64,000 nucleotides of DNA from contig NZ_JAUALB010000001.1 of NCBI RefSeq assembly GCF_030345795.1, positions 4,394,001 to 4,458,000 on the forward strand. The letters are read 5' to 3'. Source of the stretch: Micromonospora sp. WMMA1363 (GTDB lineage Bacteria > Actinomycetota > Actinomycetes > Mycobacteriales > Micromonosporaceae). Shown one piece after another: positions 23,656-31,817 of this stretch. The notes beneath the pieces were generated by a model, which worked only from the letters and a program-made list of their open reading frames with translations, made no database searches and was not told the DNA's origin. The position numbers and the translations under genes are program-made. Position 1 is the first letter of the stretch. Every line of letters begins with the position of its first letter.

Positions 23656-24948
23656 GTGCAGAACATCCGACGGGTCGCGGTCATCGGCGGCAACCGCATC
23701 CCCTTCGCCCGCTCCAACTCGCACTACACCGAGGCGTCCAACTCGGACATGCTCGGCGCGGCGCTCGACGGGCTGGTCGCCCGATACGGGCTGGCCGGTC
23801 GGCGGGTCGGCGAGGTGGTGGCCGGGGCGGTGCTGAAGCATTCCCGGGACTTCAACCTCACCCGGGAGGTGGTGCTCGGCTCGAAGCTCGACCCGCACAC
23901 CCCCGCGTACGACATCCAGCAGGCCTGCGGCACGGGTCTGGAGGCGGCCATCCTGGTGGCCAACAAGATCGCCCTCGGGCAGCTCGACGTCGGTGTCGCC
24001 GGCGGCGTCGACAGCACCTCCGACGCGCCGTTGGCCGTCAACGAGGAACTACGTCGCACGCTGCTGAGGCTCAACGGCGCTCGAACCCTCGGCGAACGGT
24101 TGAGGATCGCCGCGAAGCTCCGCCCGCACCAGCCGTTCCGGCCGGACATCCCGCGAAACGCCGAACCGCGCACCGGGCTGTCCATGGGTGAGCACGCCGC
24201 CCGTACCGCCGTGCGCTGGCAGATCGACCGGCGCTCGCAGGATGAGCTGGCGCTGCGGTCGCACCAGCGGCTCGCCGCCGCGTACCAGCGCGGGTTCTTC
24301 GACGACCTGGTGACGCCGTACCTCGGGCTGACCCGGGACCAGAACCTGCGTCCGGACACCACCCCGGAGAAGCTCGGCGGCCTCAAGCCGGTGTTCGGCG
24401 CGACGGGCCCGGACGCCGACCAGGCCACGATGACGGCCGGCAACTCGTCGCCGCTGACCGACGGCGCTTCGACCGTGTTGCTCGCCAGCGAAGAGTGGGC
24501 GCGCGAACACAGCCTGCCGGTGCAGGCCTGGTTCACCTGGTCGCAGACCGCCGCCGTCGACTTCGTGCACGGCGAGGAGGGGCTGTTGATGGCCCCCGCG
24601 TACGCGGTGCCCCGGATGCTCGCCCGGGCCGGCCTGACGCTCCAGGACTTCGACTTCTACGAGATCCACGAGGCGTTCGCCTCGCAGGTGCTGGCCACCC
24701 TCGCGGCGTGGGAGTCGCCGGAGTTCTGCAAGGACCGGTTGGGCCTGGACGCCCCGCTCGGGTCGCTCGACCGGGACAGGCTGAACGTCAACGGCTCGTC
24801 GCTGGCCGCCGGGCATCCGTTCGCGGCGACCGGCGGACGGATCGTGGCGACCCTGGCGAAGCTGCTCGCCGAGAAGGGCAGCGGACGAGGACTCATCTCG
24901 ATCTGTGCCGCCGGCGGCCAGGGGGTGACCGCCATTCTGGAACGCTGA
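23656..24948 (+). CDS. Acetyl-CoA acetyltransferase (FadA2-like thiolase)
   Basis: 430 residues from GTG at 23656 with GAGGAGG ahead. It has the nucleophilic Cys in QQACGTGLEA, NVNGSSLAAGHPFAATGGR with the catalytic His, EIHEAFASQ and the second Cys in CAAGGQG. Its length and the divergent FabG4-like gene match fadA2 (Rv0243). It cleaves 3-oxoacyl-CoA or condenses acyl-CoAs. Both divergent genes share one predicted TetR site. Confidence 0.9.
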   Translation: MQNIRRVAVIGGNRIPFARSNSHYTEASNSDMLGAALDGLVARYGLAGRRVGEVVAGAVLKHSRDFNLTREVVLGSKLDPHTPAYDIQQACGTGLEAAILVANKIALGQLDVGVAGGVDSTSDAPLAVNEELRRTLLRLNGARTLGERLRIAAKLRPHQPFRPDIPRNAEPRTGLSMGEHAARTAVRWQIDRRSQDELALRSHQRLAAAYQRGFFDDLVTPYLGLTRDQNLRPDTTPEKLGGLKPVFGATGPDADQATMTAGNSSPLTDGASTVLLASEEWAREHSLPVQAWFTWSQTAAVDFVHGEEGLLMAPAYAVPRMLARAGLTLQDFDFYEIHEAFASQVLATLAAWESPEFCKDRLGLDAPLGSLDRDRLNVNGSSLAAGHPFAATGGRIVATLAKLLAEKGSGRGLISICAAGGQGVTAILER

Positions 24949-25073
24949 CCTGGCGCGAGCGTGGAACGGCGGGAGCGGGAGCTGATCGCTCAGCCCGGGG
25001 CGGGAGAACCCGCGGGGCGAGCGGATGGCTACCGACGGCATGATTGACGTAGAGCCTGGAGGTCGGAGTATCG

Positions 25074-26093
25074 ATGCGCGCTGTCTGGATCACCAAAGCG
25101 GGTGGGCCCGAAGTCCTTGCGGTACGGGAGAGCGCCGACCCACAGCCGGATCGCGGTGAGGTGCGCATCGCGGTCCGTGCCTGCGGGTTGAACTTCGCGG
25201 AGGTCATGGCGCGGCAGGGGTTGTATCCGGATGCTCCGAAGCCGCCGTGCGTGGTGGGGTACGAGGTGGCCGGGGTCGTCGATGCCGTCGGCGCCGACGT
25301 CACCGGTCTCGACGTGGGGCAGCGGGTGCTGGCCCTGGTCCGGTTCGGTGGCCATGCCGACACCGTGTGCGTGTCCGCCACGCGGGTGCTGCCGATGCCT
25401 GACGGCCTCGGCTTCGTCGAGGGGGCCGCGCTGCCGGTCAACTATCTGACGGCCTACCACATGCTGTTCCGGGTGGCGAGTCTGCGTCCGGAGTCCCGAG
25501 TCCTGGTGCACATGGCCGCAGGCGGGGTCGGCATCGCGGTGCTGCAACTGTGCCGCACGGTGCCGGGCGTCGTCACGTTCGGCACGGCCTCGGCCGCCAA
25601 ACACGACGTGCTGCGGGAGGAGGGCTGCACCCATCCGATCGACTACCGCACCGAGGACTACGCCAGGCGGGTGCGGGAGCTCACCGGCGGCGAAGGCCTC
25701 GATCTTGTCCTCGATTCCCTGGGTGGCCGTGACTGGAAGCGAGGTATCGGCCTGCTACGCCCGGTCGGGCAGCTCATCGCGTACGGCTTCGCCAACCTCG
25801 CGGCCGGCGAGCGGCGCAGCGTTCGCCGGCTCGTCGGTCAGCTCACGGGCGTACCCCTGCTGACACCGGTCGGGATGATGGACCGCAACCACACGGTCAG
25901 TGGCGTCAATCTGGGACATCTGTGGAGCCGCGCCGACCTGCTGCGGGAAGAACTGGCGGCCCTGCTCGACCTGTGGCGCGCCGGTTCGGTCAAACCGCGC
26001 ATCGACAGCGTGTACCCGTTCGAGGAGGCCGCGGCAGCGCACCGCCGGATCGGTGAGCGCCGCAACATCGGCAAGGTCGTCTTGGTCCCCTGA
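25074..26093 (+). CDS. Zinc-less MDR oxidoreductase (quinone reductase/VAT-1 type)
   Basis: 339 residues from ATG at 25074 with GGAGG upstream. GroES-like N-terminal domain with CGLNFAEVMARQGLYPDAP and VGYEVAGVV; NADP-binding domain with VHMAAGGVGIAVLQL; DLVLDSLGG and the final IGKVVLV. The zinc ligands of alcohol dehydrogenases are absent, as in quinone oxidoreductases. It probably reduces an enone or quinone with NADPH. It stands alone 125 bp after the thiolase gene. Confidence 0.88.
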   Translation: MRAVWITKAGGPEVLAVRESADPQPDRGEVRIAVRACGLNFAEVMARQGLYPDAPKPPCVVGYEVAGVVDAVGADVTGLDVGQRVLALVRFGGHADTVCVSATRVLPMPDGLGFVEGAALPVNYLTAYHMLFRVASLRPESRVLVHMAAGGVGIAVLQLCRTVPGVVTFGTASAAKHDVLREEGCTHPIDYRTEDYARRVRELTGGEGLDLVLDSLGGRDWKRGIGLLRPVGQLIAYGFANLAAGERRSVRRLVGQLTGVPLLTPVGMMDRNHTVSGVNLGHLWSRADLLREELAALLDLWRAGSVKPRIDSVYPFEEAAAAHRRIGERRNIGKVVLVP

Positions 26094-26158
26094 CAATTCC
26101 GGGGGTCACGGGTCGAGGTGCGGGACCTGTTGATGCCGGCTGATGGCCACTCGGCAGC

Positions 26159-26208
26159 GTCCGTGACGGAGACGACGCACCCGGTCCGCGACGGAGACGA
26201 CGCACCCG
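26159..26208. repeat. 25-bp tandem repeat, two copies
   Basis: The unit GTCCGYGACGGAGACGACGC, continuing with ACCCG, occurs twice in direct succession with one mismatch. It lies in the gap between the MDR gene and the orphan gene. The gap otherwise holds nothing recognisable. Confidence 0.7.
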
Positions 26209-26431
26209 CAACACTCGGCTGCAGTCGGGCAGGCGCGACCAACCCGCCCATCCGACCACGACAGCCCGGGGTAGTCGGCCCCACCTACGCGACGAAGCTC
26301 CCGTATCGGACAATGGTCTCTCCTTATGTCCGACAAAAGAGCCTCGTCGTGCTCTGAATTGTCAACGTCTACATATTGCCCGATGTTCGGTGCGGTTCAC
26401 GAGCCGGAAGCGCACATGTACGGACTGCTGG

Positions 26432-27904
26432 TCAGTCGTTTTTGCCCGAGCCCAGGTATCCGAGCTTCCTGGCGACGATGAGGCCGGCGACACTCGCAGT
26501 CCCTGCCTTCACCGCGAACGTGCTGGGCGTGTCCATGCCGAGGTACTCCAGCCAACTCTGTGGGGCTTCCTTGAGGGTCCGATTGACCCTGGCATGCTCC
26601 TTGTCACTCAAAGTGACCGCATCCAAGATCAGGTTTGCCGCGGTCTTCGGCCGCGGGTTCCTTAGGATATTCACAAGCGCGGTCAGGGAATTTTCGTGCG
26701 AATCGACCACGCCAGGCCTGGCGAGGTTCGCAATCCTTTGATATCCGGTTGTTCCGTTGAGGATTTCCGCCCCCAACCGAAGGATCTGATCCATCTCTCG
26801 GTACCATTTCGCGTTCAGTTCGTCGACTGCCCCGTCGTCGGAACCTGCAGGGATCGGAACCCAGGACTCACCCTTGTCGAGGTGGATTGAACTTGGCGGA
26901 TATCCTGTGGCATACATGAACAGCGTGCAGGGGAAACATGACGCGAGTTTGGTTGTCTGAGTACCTACGGCGATTTCGAATGGAGTAACCCATGGTCCCG
27001 TCAAGTATGCCTTGTAAATTGCTTGAGTCATGCCGTGCACGTAACCCACGACCGGGAATTGGCCCAGGTCTATCTTGTCGTAGGGTAGCAACTTCGCCTC
27101 AAGGTCCGACGCTTCCATCTGACTTTGGACGTGCTGACTGCTTACCCGGTCCGCCTTCGTCAGTTTCGCCTCGATTGTGGGATCGACTCCCTGACTGCCG
27201 CCGATAACTCCCCACGGGGCGCCTGATTCCAGATTGGCATATCCGGTGGGAAACCATCGCTGGTCGTCATCAGTCGACCTTACATTCACGCGATATGACG
27301 TGGTATACATCCCATGACGACCCATGACATCGGCGACGAATCCCGAGTAGGCTCCTCGCCCCTGGTACCCCGCACCAAGCATGGATTTCTTGAACTCGTT
27401 GAGCTCGTCGTCCTTCAGCTGAAGCTGTCGCTGGACGAACGGCATCATCGCCGCCCCTGCCGCACCTGTAATCATCGCGCCCTCCGACCATCGTGGAGTG
27501 ACTCCAGTCACTGCGGAGGACGGGTTTCCGAATACCTTGAGGACATTGTTAATCTTCTTGACCGCGGCCTTCAGGTTCTGGATATTCTTTGCAGTCTTTT
27601 GATTTTCCTTATCATTGTCTGGGACATATGTGGCGTCTGCATCGAATTGGACAGGGTATCCGGCGGCGAGCCTTGCCTGGGTGAATCCTACAATTGCGGC
27701 AGTCATGATTACGTCAGCATCAATACGTGCGGGGTTGTCGTTGGAGTCCAGGCCCGCGTTGTTGTTGCCATAGTTTGGGTTATTGCCGCTAAGGATGGAG
27801 TATTGGTTGCGATAGCCTGGGGGGATTTGCCTCCTCTTCACGTCCACGATCTCAGGTCCTGCTACCGCCTGCCCGAACTCGTCATCATCATAGTGTGGCT
27901 GCAT
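26432..27904 (-). CDS. Large orphan protein of unknown function
   Basis: 490 residues from ATG at 27904, with AGGGACAGGG ahead. Base use is clearly less GC-rich than in the neighbours, which suggests transfer. The N-terminal 60 residues are polar and Asn-rich. Then come helical parts, a Lys-rich segment (about 105-130), a hydrophobic Gly/Ala helix (GAMITGAAGAAMMPF) and a central region with LASCFPCTLFMYATGYPP followed by SIHLDKGESWVP. The CxxC and nearby polar residues recall the zinc loop of deaminase folds, but no second motif was found. The C-terminus ends in a weakly hydrophobic helix. No signal peptide is visible. No family was recognised. Confidence 0.75.
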   Translation of the reverse strand: MQPHYDDDEFGQAVAGPEIVDVKRRQIPPGYRNQYSILSGNNPNYGNNNAGLDSNDNPARIDADVIMTAAIVGFTQARLAAGYPVQFDADATYVPDNDKENQKTAKNIQNLKAAVKKINNVLKVFGNPSSAVTGVTPRWSEGAMITGAAGAAMMPFVQRQLQLKDDELNEFKKSMLGAGYQGRGAYSGFVADVMGRHGMYTTSYRVNVRSTDDDQRWFPTGYANLESGAPWGVIGGSQGVDPTIEAKLTKADRVSSQHVQSQMEASDLEAKLLPYDKIDLGQFPVVGYVHGMTQAIYKAYLTGPWVTPFEIAVGTQTTKLASCFPCTLFMYATGYPPSSIHLDKGESWVPIPAGSDDGAVDELNAKWYREMDQILRLGAEILNGTTGYQRIANLARPGVVDSHENSLTALVNILRNPRPKTAANLILDAVTLSDKEHARVNRTLKEAPQSWLEYLGMDTPSTFAVKAGTASVAGLIVARKLGYLGSGKND

Positions 27905-28449
27905 TTCCCTGTCCCTTCGTGGGTGCTTCGCTGCATCGACGTGCCGGTTCGTGGCGGTCCACAGCGTCGGGCCACTTCGACTCTCTGTCGAAGGTGTCTG
28001 ACAGGGGCCGCGACCGGCAAATTCGACGACTGGAGGCGGTCTCTATTCCCAACTGTGCGCATCGAGGACGGGTCTCCGAGGCCCCGGGAATCTTGTCGCC
28101 ATCGAGGACGGGTCTCCGAGGCCCCGGGACACTGTTCGCCTTGGTGCTGCGCGTCTCCGATACGGAGAGCCTGAGGCCTTCCCAAAGGGCAGTGTCAAGG
28201 GAGCGCCTTTGGCGGATCCGCAGCCGTAACGGAGCGCGGTTTCGAGCGGCGTCCCCGCCAGCGCCTCCGCGCCACGACGGTCAACCTGCCGGCGACACGG
28301 CCCGCTGTCTCAGGCGCACGTACGCCCAGCCGAGCAGATGATCCGCAGAGTGGTCGTGAGGTGGGGGCCTTCCACAGCTCATCGCGCCGGCTGAACGTGC
28401 CCGTGCTTGCGGTCGGCGGGTGGGAGCGCACCTGGCCTCGTGACCGGAC
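27905..28449. other. Gene-free stretch upstream of the orphan gene
   Basis: About 545 bp without a convincing gene. It contains the direct repeats at 28060-28129, a small CTCCG/CGGAG hairpin at about 28151, and the presumed promoter of the orphan gene. Confidence 0.5.
28060..28129. repeat. 30-bp perfect direct repeat, 40-bp period
   Basis: The 30-bp unit beginning CATCGAGGACGGGTCTCCGA occurs at 28060-28089 and again at 28100-28129 without mismatch, separated by 10 bp. It lies about 155 bp upstream of the orphan gene start. Two copies with no cas genes do not make a CRISPR array. Confidence 0.8.
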
Positions 28450-29289
28450 TCAGGCGAAGTCGGCCGCGTGGTCGGCGGCCCACCGGGTGAACGTGCGTGC
28501 GGGGCGCCCGAGTACCGCCGCAACGTCGCCGGTCACCTGCTCGGGCACCTGCACGAAGGCAGCCCAGCTGGCCAGTGCCGCATCCGCGAACGCGGGGCTG
28601 CCCAGCGTCGCGGCCAGCATCGGGCGGATTGTCTGGGCGGGCACGTCGTGCCAGCGCAGGTCGCGGCCGATCGCGTCGCCGATGATGCGGACCTGCTCGG
28701 CCTGGGTGACGGTCTCCGGGCCGCTGAGCACGTAGGTCCGCTGGTCGTGCCGCTCGCTGGTCAACGCCTCGACTGCCACTGCCGCGATGTCGTCCTCGTG
28801 GACGAGCGAGCGGGCCGCCGCGCCGTAGGGCCAGCGCACCACGCCCTCGGCTCGGATCGACGCTGCCCAGCCCAGTGTGTTTGTTGCGATTCCGGTGGGC
28901 CGCAGCACCGTCCAGGGCAGGCCGGACGCACTGATGGCGCGCTCCACCACGGCCCAGAACGAGTCCGGGTCGACCTCGGCGTAGGCGGCCGACACGTACA
29001 CGACCCGGGGCGACCCGGCACCGGTGAGCACGTCGGCGACGCGCGGAGCGAGGTGCGCGGCCGTGGCGGGGTCGACGAACGGCCAGATCAAGAACACGGC
29101 CTCGACGCCGTCCAGGTGCGGGCGCAGGCTCTCCGGATCGGCGAGATCGGCGCTCGCCGCCGCCACGCCCGCCGGCAGGTTCGCGTGGCTCGGGTCGCGG
29201 GTGGTGGCGCGTACGCCGTAGCCTGCGGCAACCAGCCGCTCCACGACGCGCCGCCCGACGTTGCCCGTCGCACCGGTTACCAGGATCAT
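28450..29289 (-). CDS. NmrA-like NAD(P)-binding reductase
   Basis: 279 residues from ATG at 29289, GGAGGAGA ahead. MILVTGATGNVGRRVVERLV is the atypical SDR dinucleotide site with the GATGNVG pattern of NmrA/azoreductase-like proteins; VVYVSAAYA and the substrate-side RPTGIATNTLGW follow, and the usual YxxxK is not evident. It may reduce quinones or sense NADPH. It is divergent from a SoxR-like gene with a SoxR-type box in between, an arrangement typical of redox-stress targets. Confidence 0.82.
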   Translation of the reverse strand: MILVTGATGNVGRRVVERLVAAGYGVRATTRDPSHANLPAGVAAASADLADPESLRPHLDGVEAVFLIWPFVDPATAAHLAPRVADVLTGAGSPRVVYVSAAYAEVDPDSFWAVVERAISASGLPWTVLRPTGIATNTLGWAASIRAEGVVRWPYGAAARSLVHEDDIAAVAVEALTSERHDQRTYVLSGPETVTQAEQVRIIGDAIGRDLRWHDVPAQTIRPMLAATLGSPAFADAALASWAAFVQVPEQVTGDVAAVLGRPARTFTRWAADHAADFA

Positions 29290-29336
29290 GGTCTCCTCCA
29301 GGGAACTCTCGTGACTCGACAGGGCCGACGGTAGAA

Positions 29337-29354
29337 CCTCAAGATTTGTTGAAG
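29337..29354. promoter_or_regulatory. SoxR-type operator
   Basis: CCTCAAGATTTGTTGAAG: arms CCTCAAG and TTGAAG stand exactly as in the 18-bp SoxR box (CCTCAAG-5 nt-TTGAGG), with one mismatch. The site lies between the divergent MerR-type and NmrA-type genes. Confidence 0.6.
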
Positions 29355-29393
29355 TCAACCTCGGGTGGACATACTCGGGACGTGCAGAACGGC

Positions 29394-29777
29394 ATGTCTT
29401 TCGACTGGCACGAGCCTGGCCTGACCATCGGTCAGGTGGCGCGCCGCAGCGGCGTCGCCGCGTCAGCGATCCGGTTCTATGAGGCGCAGGGCCTCGTCAG
29501 CAGCGACCGTACGGCCGGTAACCAGCGCCGTTACCACGGCGATGTGATGTGCCGCCTGGCGATGATCGAGGCGTGCCAGCGGGTCGGCCTCACGTTGGCC
29601 GAGGTGGGCCAGGCCCTCGCAGCGCTGCCATCCGGCCGGGCGCCGAACCGACAGGACTGGGACTCGCTCGCCGAACGGCTACGCACCGAGGCCCAGTCTC
29701 GCATCGACCAGCTCAGCCAGGTGCTGGGTGAGCTTGCCCCGTCGGCTGAGCCCGACCCACCCGAGCCGGACGCCTGA
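29394..29777 (+). CDS. SoxR-like MerR regulator without Fe-S cysteines
   Basis: 127 residues from ATG at 29394; a GTG at 29382 is possible. The N-terminal HTH and wing (LTIGQVARRSGVAASAIRFY, EAQGLVSSDRTAGNQRRYHGD) are close to SoxR, and the dimer helix follows with LPSGRAPNRQDWDSLAERLR, the SoxR wording. The C-terminus ends SQVLGELAPSAEPDPPEPDA, so the CxxCxC-type 2Fe-2S binding segment of SoxR is missing. It must sense something else or act without a cofactor. It probably controls the divergent NmrA-like gene through the box between them. Confidence 0.85.
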   Translation: MSFDWHEPGLTIGQVARRSGVAASAIRFYEAQGLVSSDRTAGNQRRYHGDVMCRLAMIEACQRVGLTLAEVGQALAALPSGRAPNRQDWDSLAERLRTEAQSRIDQLSQVLGELAPSAEPDPPEPDA

Positions 29778-29847
29778 CGAGTGTGGGAGCCGTGACGCAG
29801 GTAGAACTGCTGCGGGCGCCGTGTCGGTCGCGAACGTCCTTGGCTGA

Positions 29848-30461
29848 AGTTCCTTCGGCCGGCGGGACGGGGCACTGTTCGACGTGACCGACACCGGATT
29901 GGTCAACGACATCACGGTGGCCGGTGACACCGCCTACTTCACCGACTCCCTACGCTCCGTCCTGTACGCCCTACCCATCCACGGTCGTACCGTCGGCACA
30001 CCACGAGAGATCCCACTCACCGGCGACTACCAGCTTTCAGAACCCGCACCGGGGATCTTCAACGCCAACGGGGTCGTAGCCCTCGATGACCGCACGCTCA
30101 TCATGGCGCAAACCCACGAGCAGCCCGACGGCAGCGGGGGTGCACTGTTCAAGGTCGACGTCACCACCGGCCACACCACCCGGATCACCATCAACGGCGG
30201 GGACATCCAGGGTCCGGACGGCCTCGTGTCGCGCGGCCGCACCCTGTACGCCGTACAGCACGCCGTGCAAACCGTCGCCGAGCTGCGCCTCTCCCCCGAC
30301 TGCACCAGCGCCACGCTGCGACGCACCCTGACCAACAGCGACCTCAACATTCCCACCACAGCCGCCTTCGGCCCCGGCCGAAACCTCTACGTGGTCAGCT
30401 CGCACTTTTCACCCCACCCACGGACGCTGTTCGATACGAGATCGTCAAGAGCGGTATCTGA
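29848..30461 (+). pseudogene. Beta-propeller (SMP-30-like) protein, truncated
   Basis: The frame from about 29848 gives the second half of a propeller protein of the SMP-30/gluconolactonase-like kind: VNDITVAGDTAYFTDSL, FNANGVVALDD, GALFKVDVTTG, GPDGLVSRGRTLYAVQ, AFGPGRNLYVVSS. No start codon, signal peptide or first blades exist upstream. Near the end the frame changes: the usual ending (RYEIVKSGI, stop at 30459-30461) is found in the next frame after about 30430. The gene is therefore cut at its 5' end and frameshifted at its 3' end. Confidence 0.7.
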
Positions 30462-30547
30462 CGGTCGACCCCCGGCCGTCGCTCGCGGCTCGTCGGAGCA
30501 CATCGGTGGCACCAACCGGTTCCGATGGCTGGTTTCTTCGTGGATCT

Positions 30548-30595
30548 CCGCCACCACCTCTGCCAGGGCGTTTGCCGCGGCAGAGGTGGTGGCGG
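30548..30595. repeat. 17-bp perfect inverted repeat
   Basis: CCGCCACCACCTCTGCC (30548-30564) pairs fully with 30579-30595 across a 14-nt loop. It lies in the 280-bp gap between the propeller pseudogene and the LLM oxidoreductase gene. It may be a terminator or an end of a lost mobile element. Confidence 0.7.
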
Positions 30596-30741
30596 TCCTA
30601 CCGCCTGTCTTGGCACGCCGAGTGATCCGTTCGTCGACCAACGCGTGCCCACCCCAGCCGAACTGGCCGGACGCTCAACCTGCTCGACAGCTACCCGAAC
30701 CAGGCCAGCCTGGCCCTCGAATCCGACTCAACCCAAGCTAT

Positions 30742-31680
30742 TCACGTCCGCAACTGCGGCAGAACGTGTTGGCTGAAGTACTCCAGGTGGTCAACGTCGA
30801 ACTGGCTCGGGGTCTGGAGGTAGAGACGGCTGATCCCCGCGTCGGCGAACGCCCCGATGCGTTCTACGACGCTCGTCGGCGATCCCACCAGGCCGTGCTC
30901 CATCATGTGGGGGGTGAAGAGCCCACCGACGTCCTCGGAGCGCCGGGCCACGTCGGCGGCGTCGCGGCCGCAGACGAGCAGGACGGCGGCGGATCGGCGA
31001 AGGGTCGATGGCGCGCGCCCGATCTTCTCGCAGGCCGCGTCTACGCGTGCGCCCTGCGTCGCGATCTCCTCGAGAGTCGGAAACGCGTGGTTGAACTCGT
31101 CGGCATATCGGGCCGCGAGGCGGGGCGTCCTGGTTGGTCCGGTGCCGCCGACGATCACCGGGGGACGTGGATGCTGCGCGGGCTTCGGCAACGCGGGTGA
31201 CTCGACCAGCTGGTAATGCTGCCCGTCGTGGGAGAACAACCTGTCCGGTGGGGTCTCCCACAAACCGGTGATGATCGCGAGTTGCTCCTCGAACCGATCG
31301 AAGCGCTCACCGAGCGCGGGGAAGGGGATCCCGTGGGCACGGTGTTCAGGCTCGTGCCACCCGGTGCCGAGCCCGAAGTCGACACGTCCATTGCTCATCT
31401 GATCGACCTGGGCGACCGTGACGGCCAACAAGCCCGGGTGTCGGAACGTCGCCGCGGTCATCAACGTGCCCAGCCGGATGCGCCGCGTTTCCCGGGCGAG
31501 CGCCCCGAGGGTCACCCAGGCGTCGGTGGGGCCGGGCATCCCCGCGGCGCCTTCCATGGCCACGAAGTGATCTGAGCGGAAGAAGCCGTCGAGCCCCAGG
31601 TCCTCCACAGCCTTCGCGGTGCCAGCCACGGCCTCGTAGCTCGCCCCCTGCTGCGGGTTGGTGAAGACGTGGCACTCCAT
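30742..31680 (-). CDS. LLM-class flavin/F420-dependent oxidoreductase
   Basis: 312 residues from ATG at 31680 (MECHVFTNPQQGASYEAV). It has the luciferase-like barrel features: LGLDGFFRSDHF, TRRIRLGTLMTAATFRHPGLLA, SNGRVDFGLGTGWHEPEH with FDRFEEQLAII behind, and PPVIVGGTGPTRTPRLAARYAD. In actinomycetes most of this subgroup use F420. It is the last gene of the leftward set with the isomerase, LuxS-like and cyclase genes, 137 bp behind the isomerase, and may oxidise or reduce a cluster intermediate. A long frame joining it to sequence upstream is an artefact. Confidence 0.88.
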   Translation of the reverse strand: MECHVFTNPQQGASYEAVAGTAKAVEDLGLDGFFRSDHFVAMEGAAGMPGPTDAWVTLGALARETRRIRLGTLMTAATFRHPGLLAVTVAQVDQMSNGRVDFGLGTGWHEPEHRAHGIPFPALGERFDRFEEQLAIITGLWETPPDRLFSHDGQHYQLVESPALPKPAQHPRPPVIVGGTGPTRTPRLAARYADEFNHAFPTLEEIATQGARVDAACEKIGRAPSTLRRSAAVLLVCGRDAADVARRSEDVGGLFTPHMMEHGLVGSPTSVVERIGAFADAGISRLYLQTPSQFDVDHLEYFSQHVLPQLRT

Positions 31681-31817
31681 GCGCCCAGTATCGTCACAGC
31701 CAGGTGCGGACCTCGTCGTAACTGGCCATTTCTCCGGACGGATTGCGGTCCACCGGCTGCGGTGTGGAGGGCGGCCACCGGTTGCGGGTAGAGGTTCGTG
31801 CCGCCAACGAGCGTGGG

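Noticed and set aside
28060..28129. CRISPR array
   Set aside because: Only two repeats, a 10-bp spacer and no cas genes.
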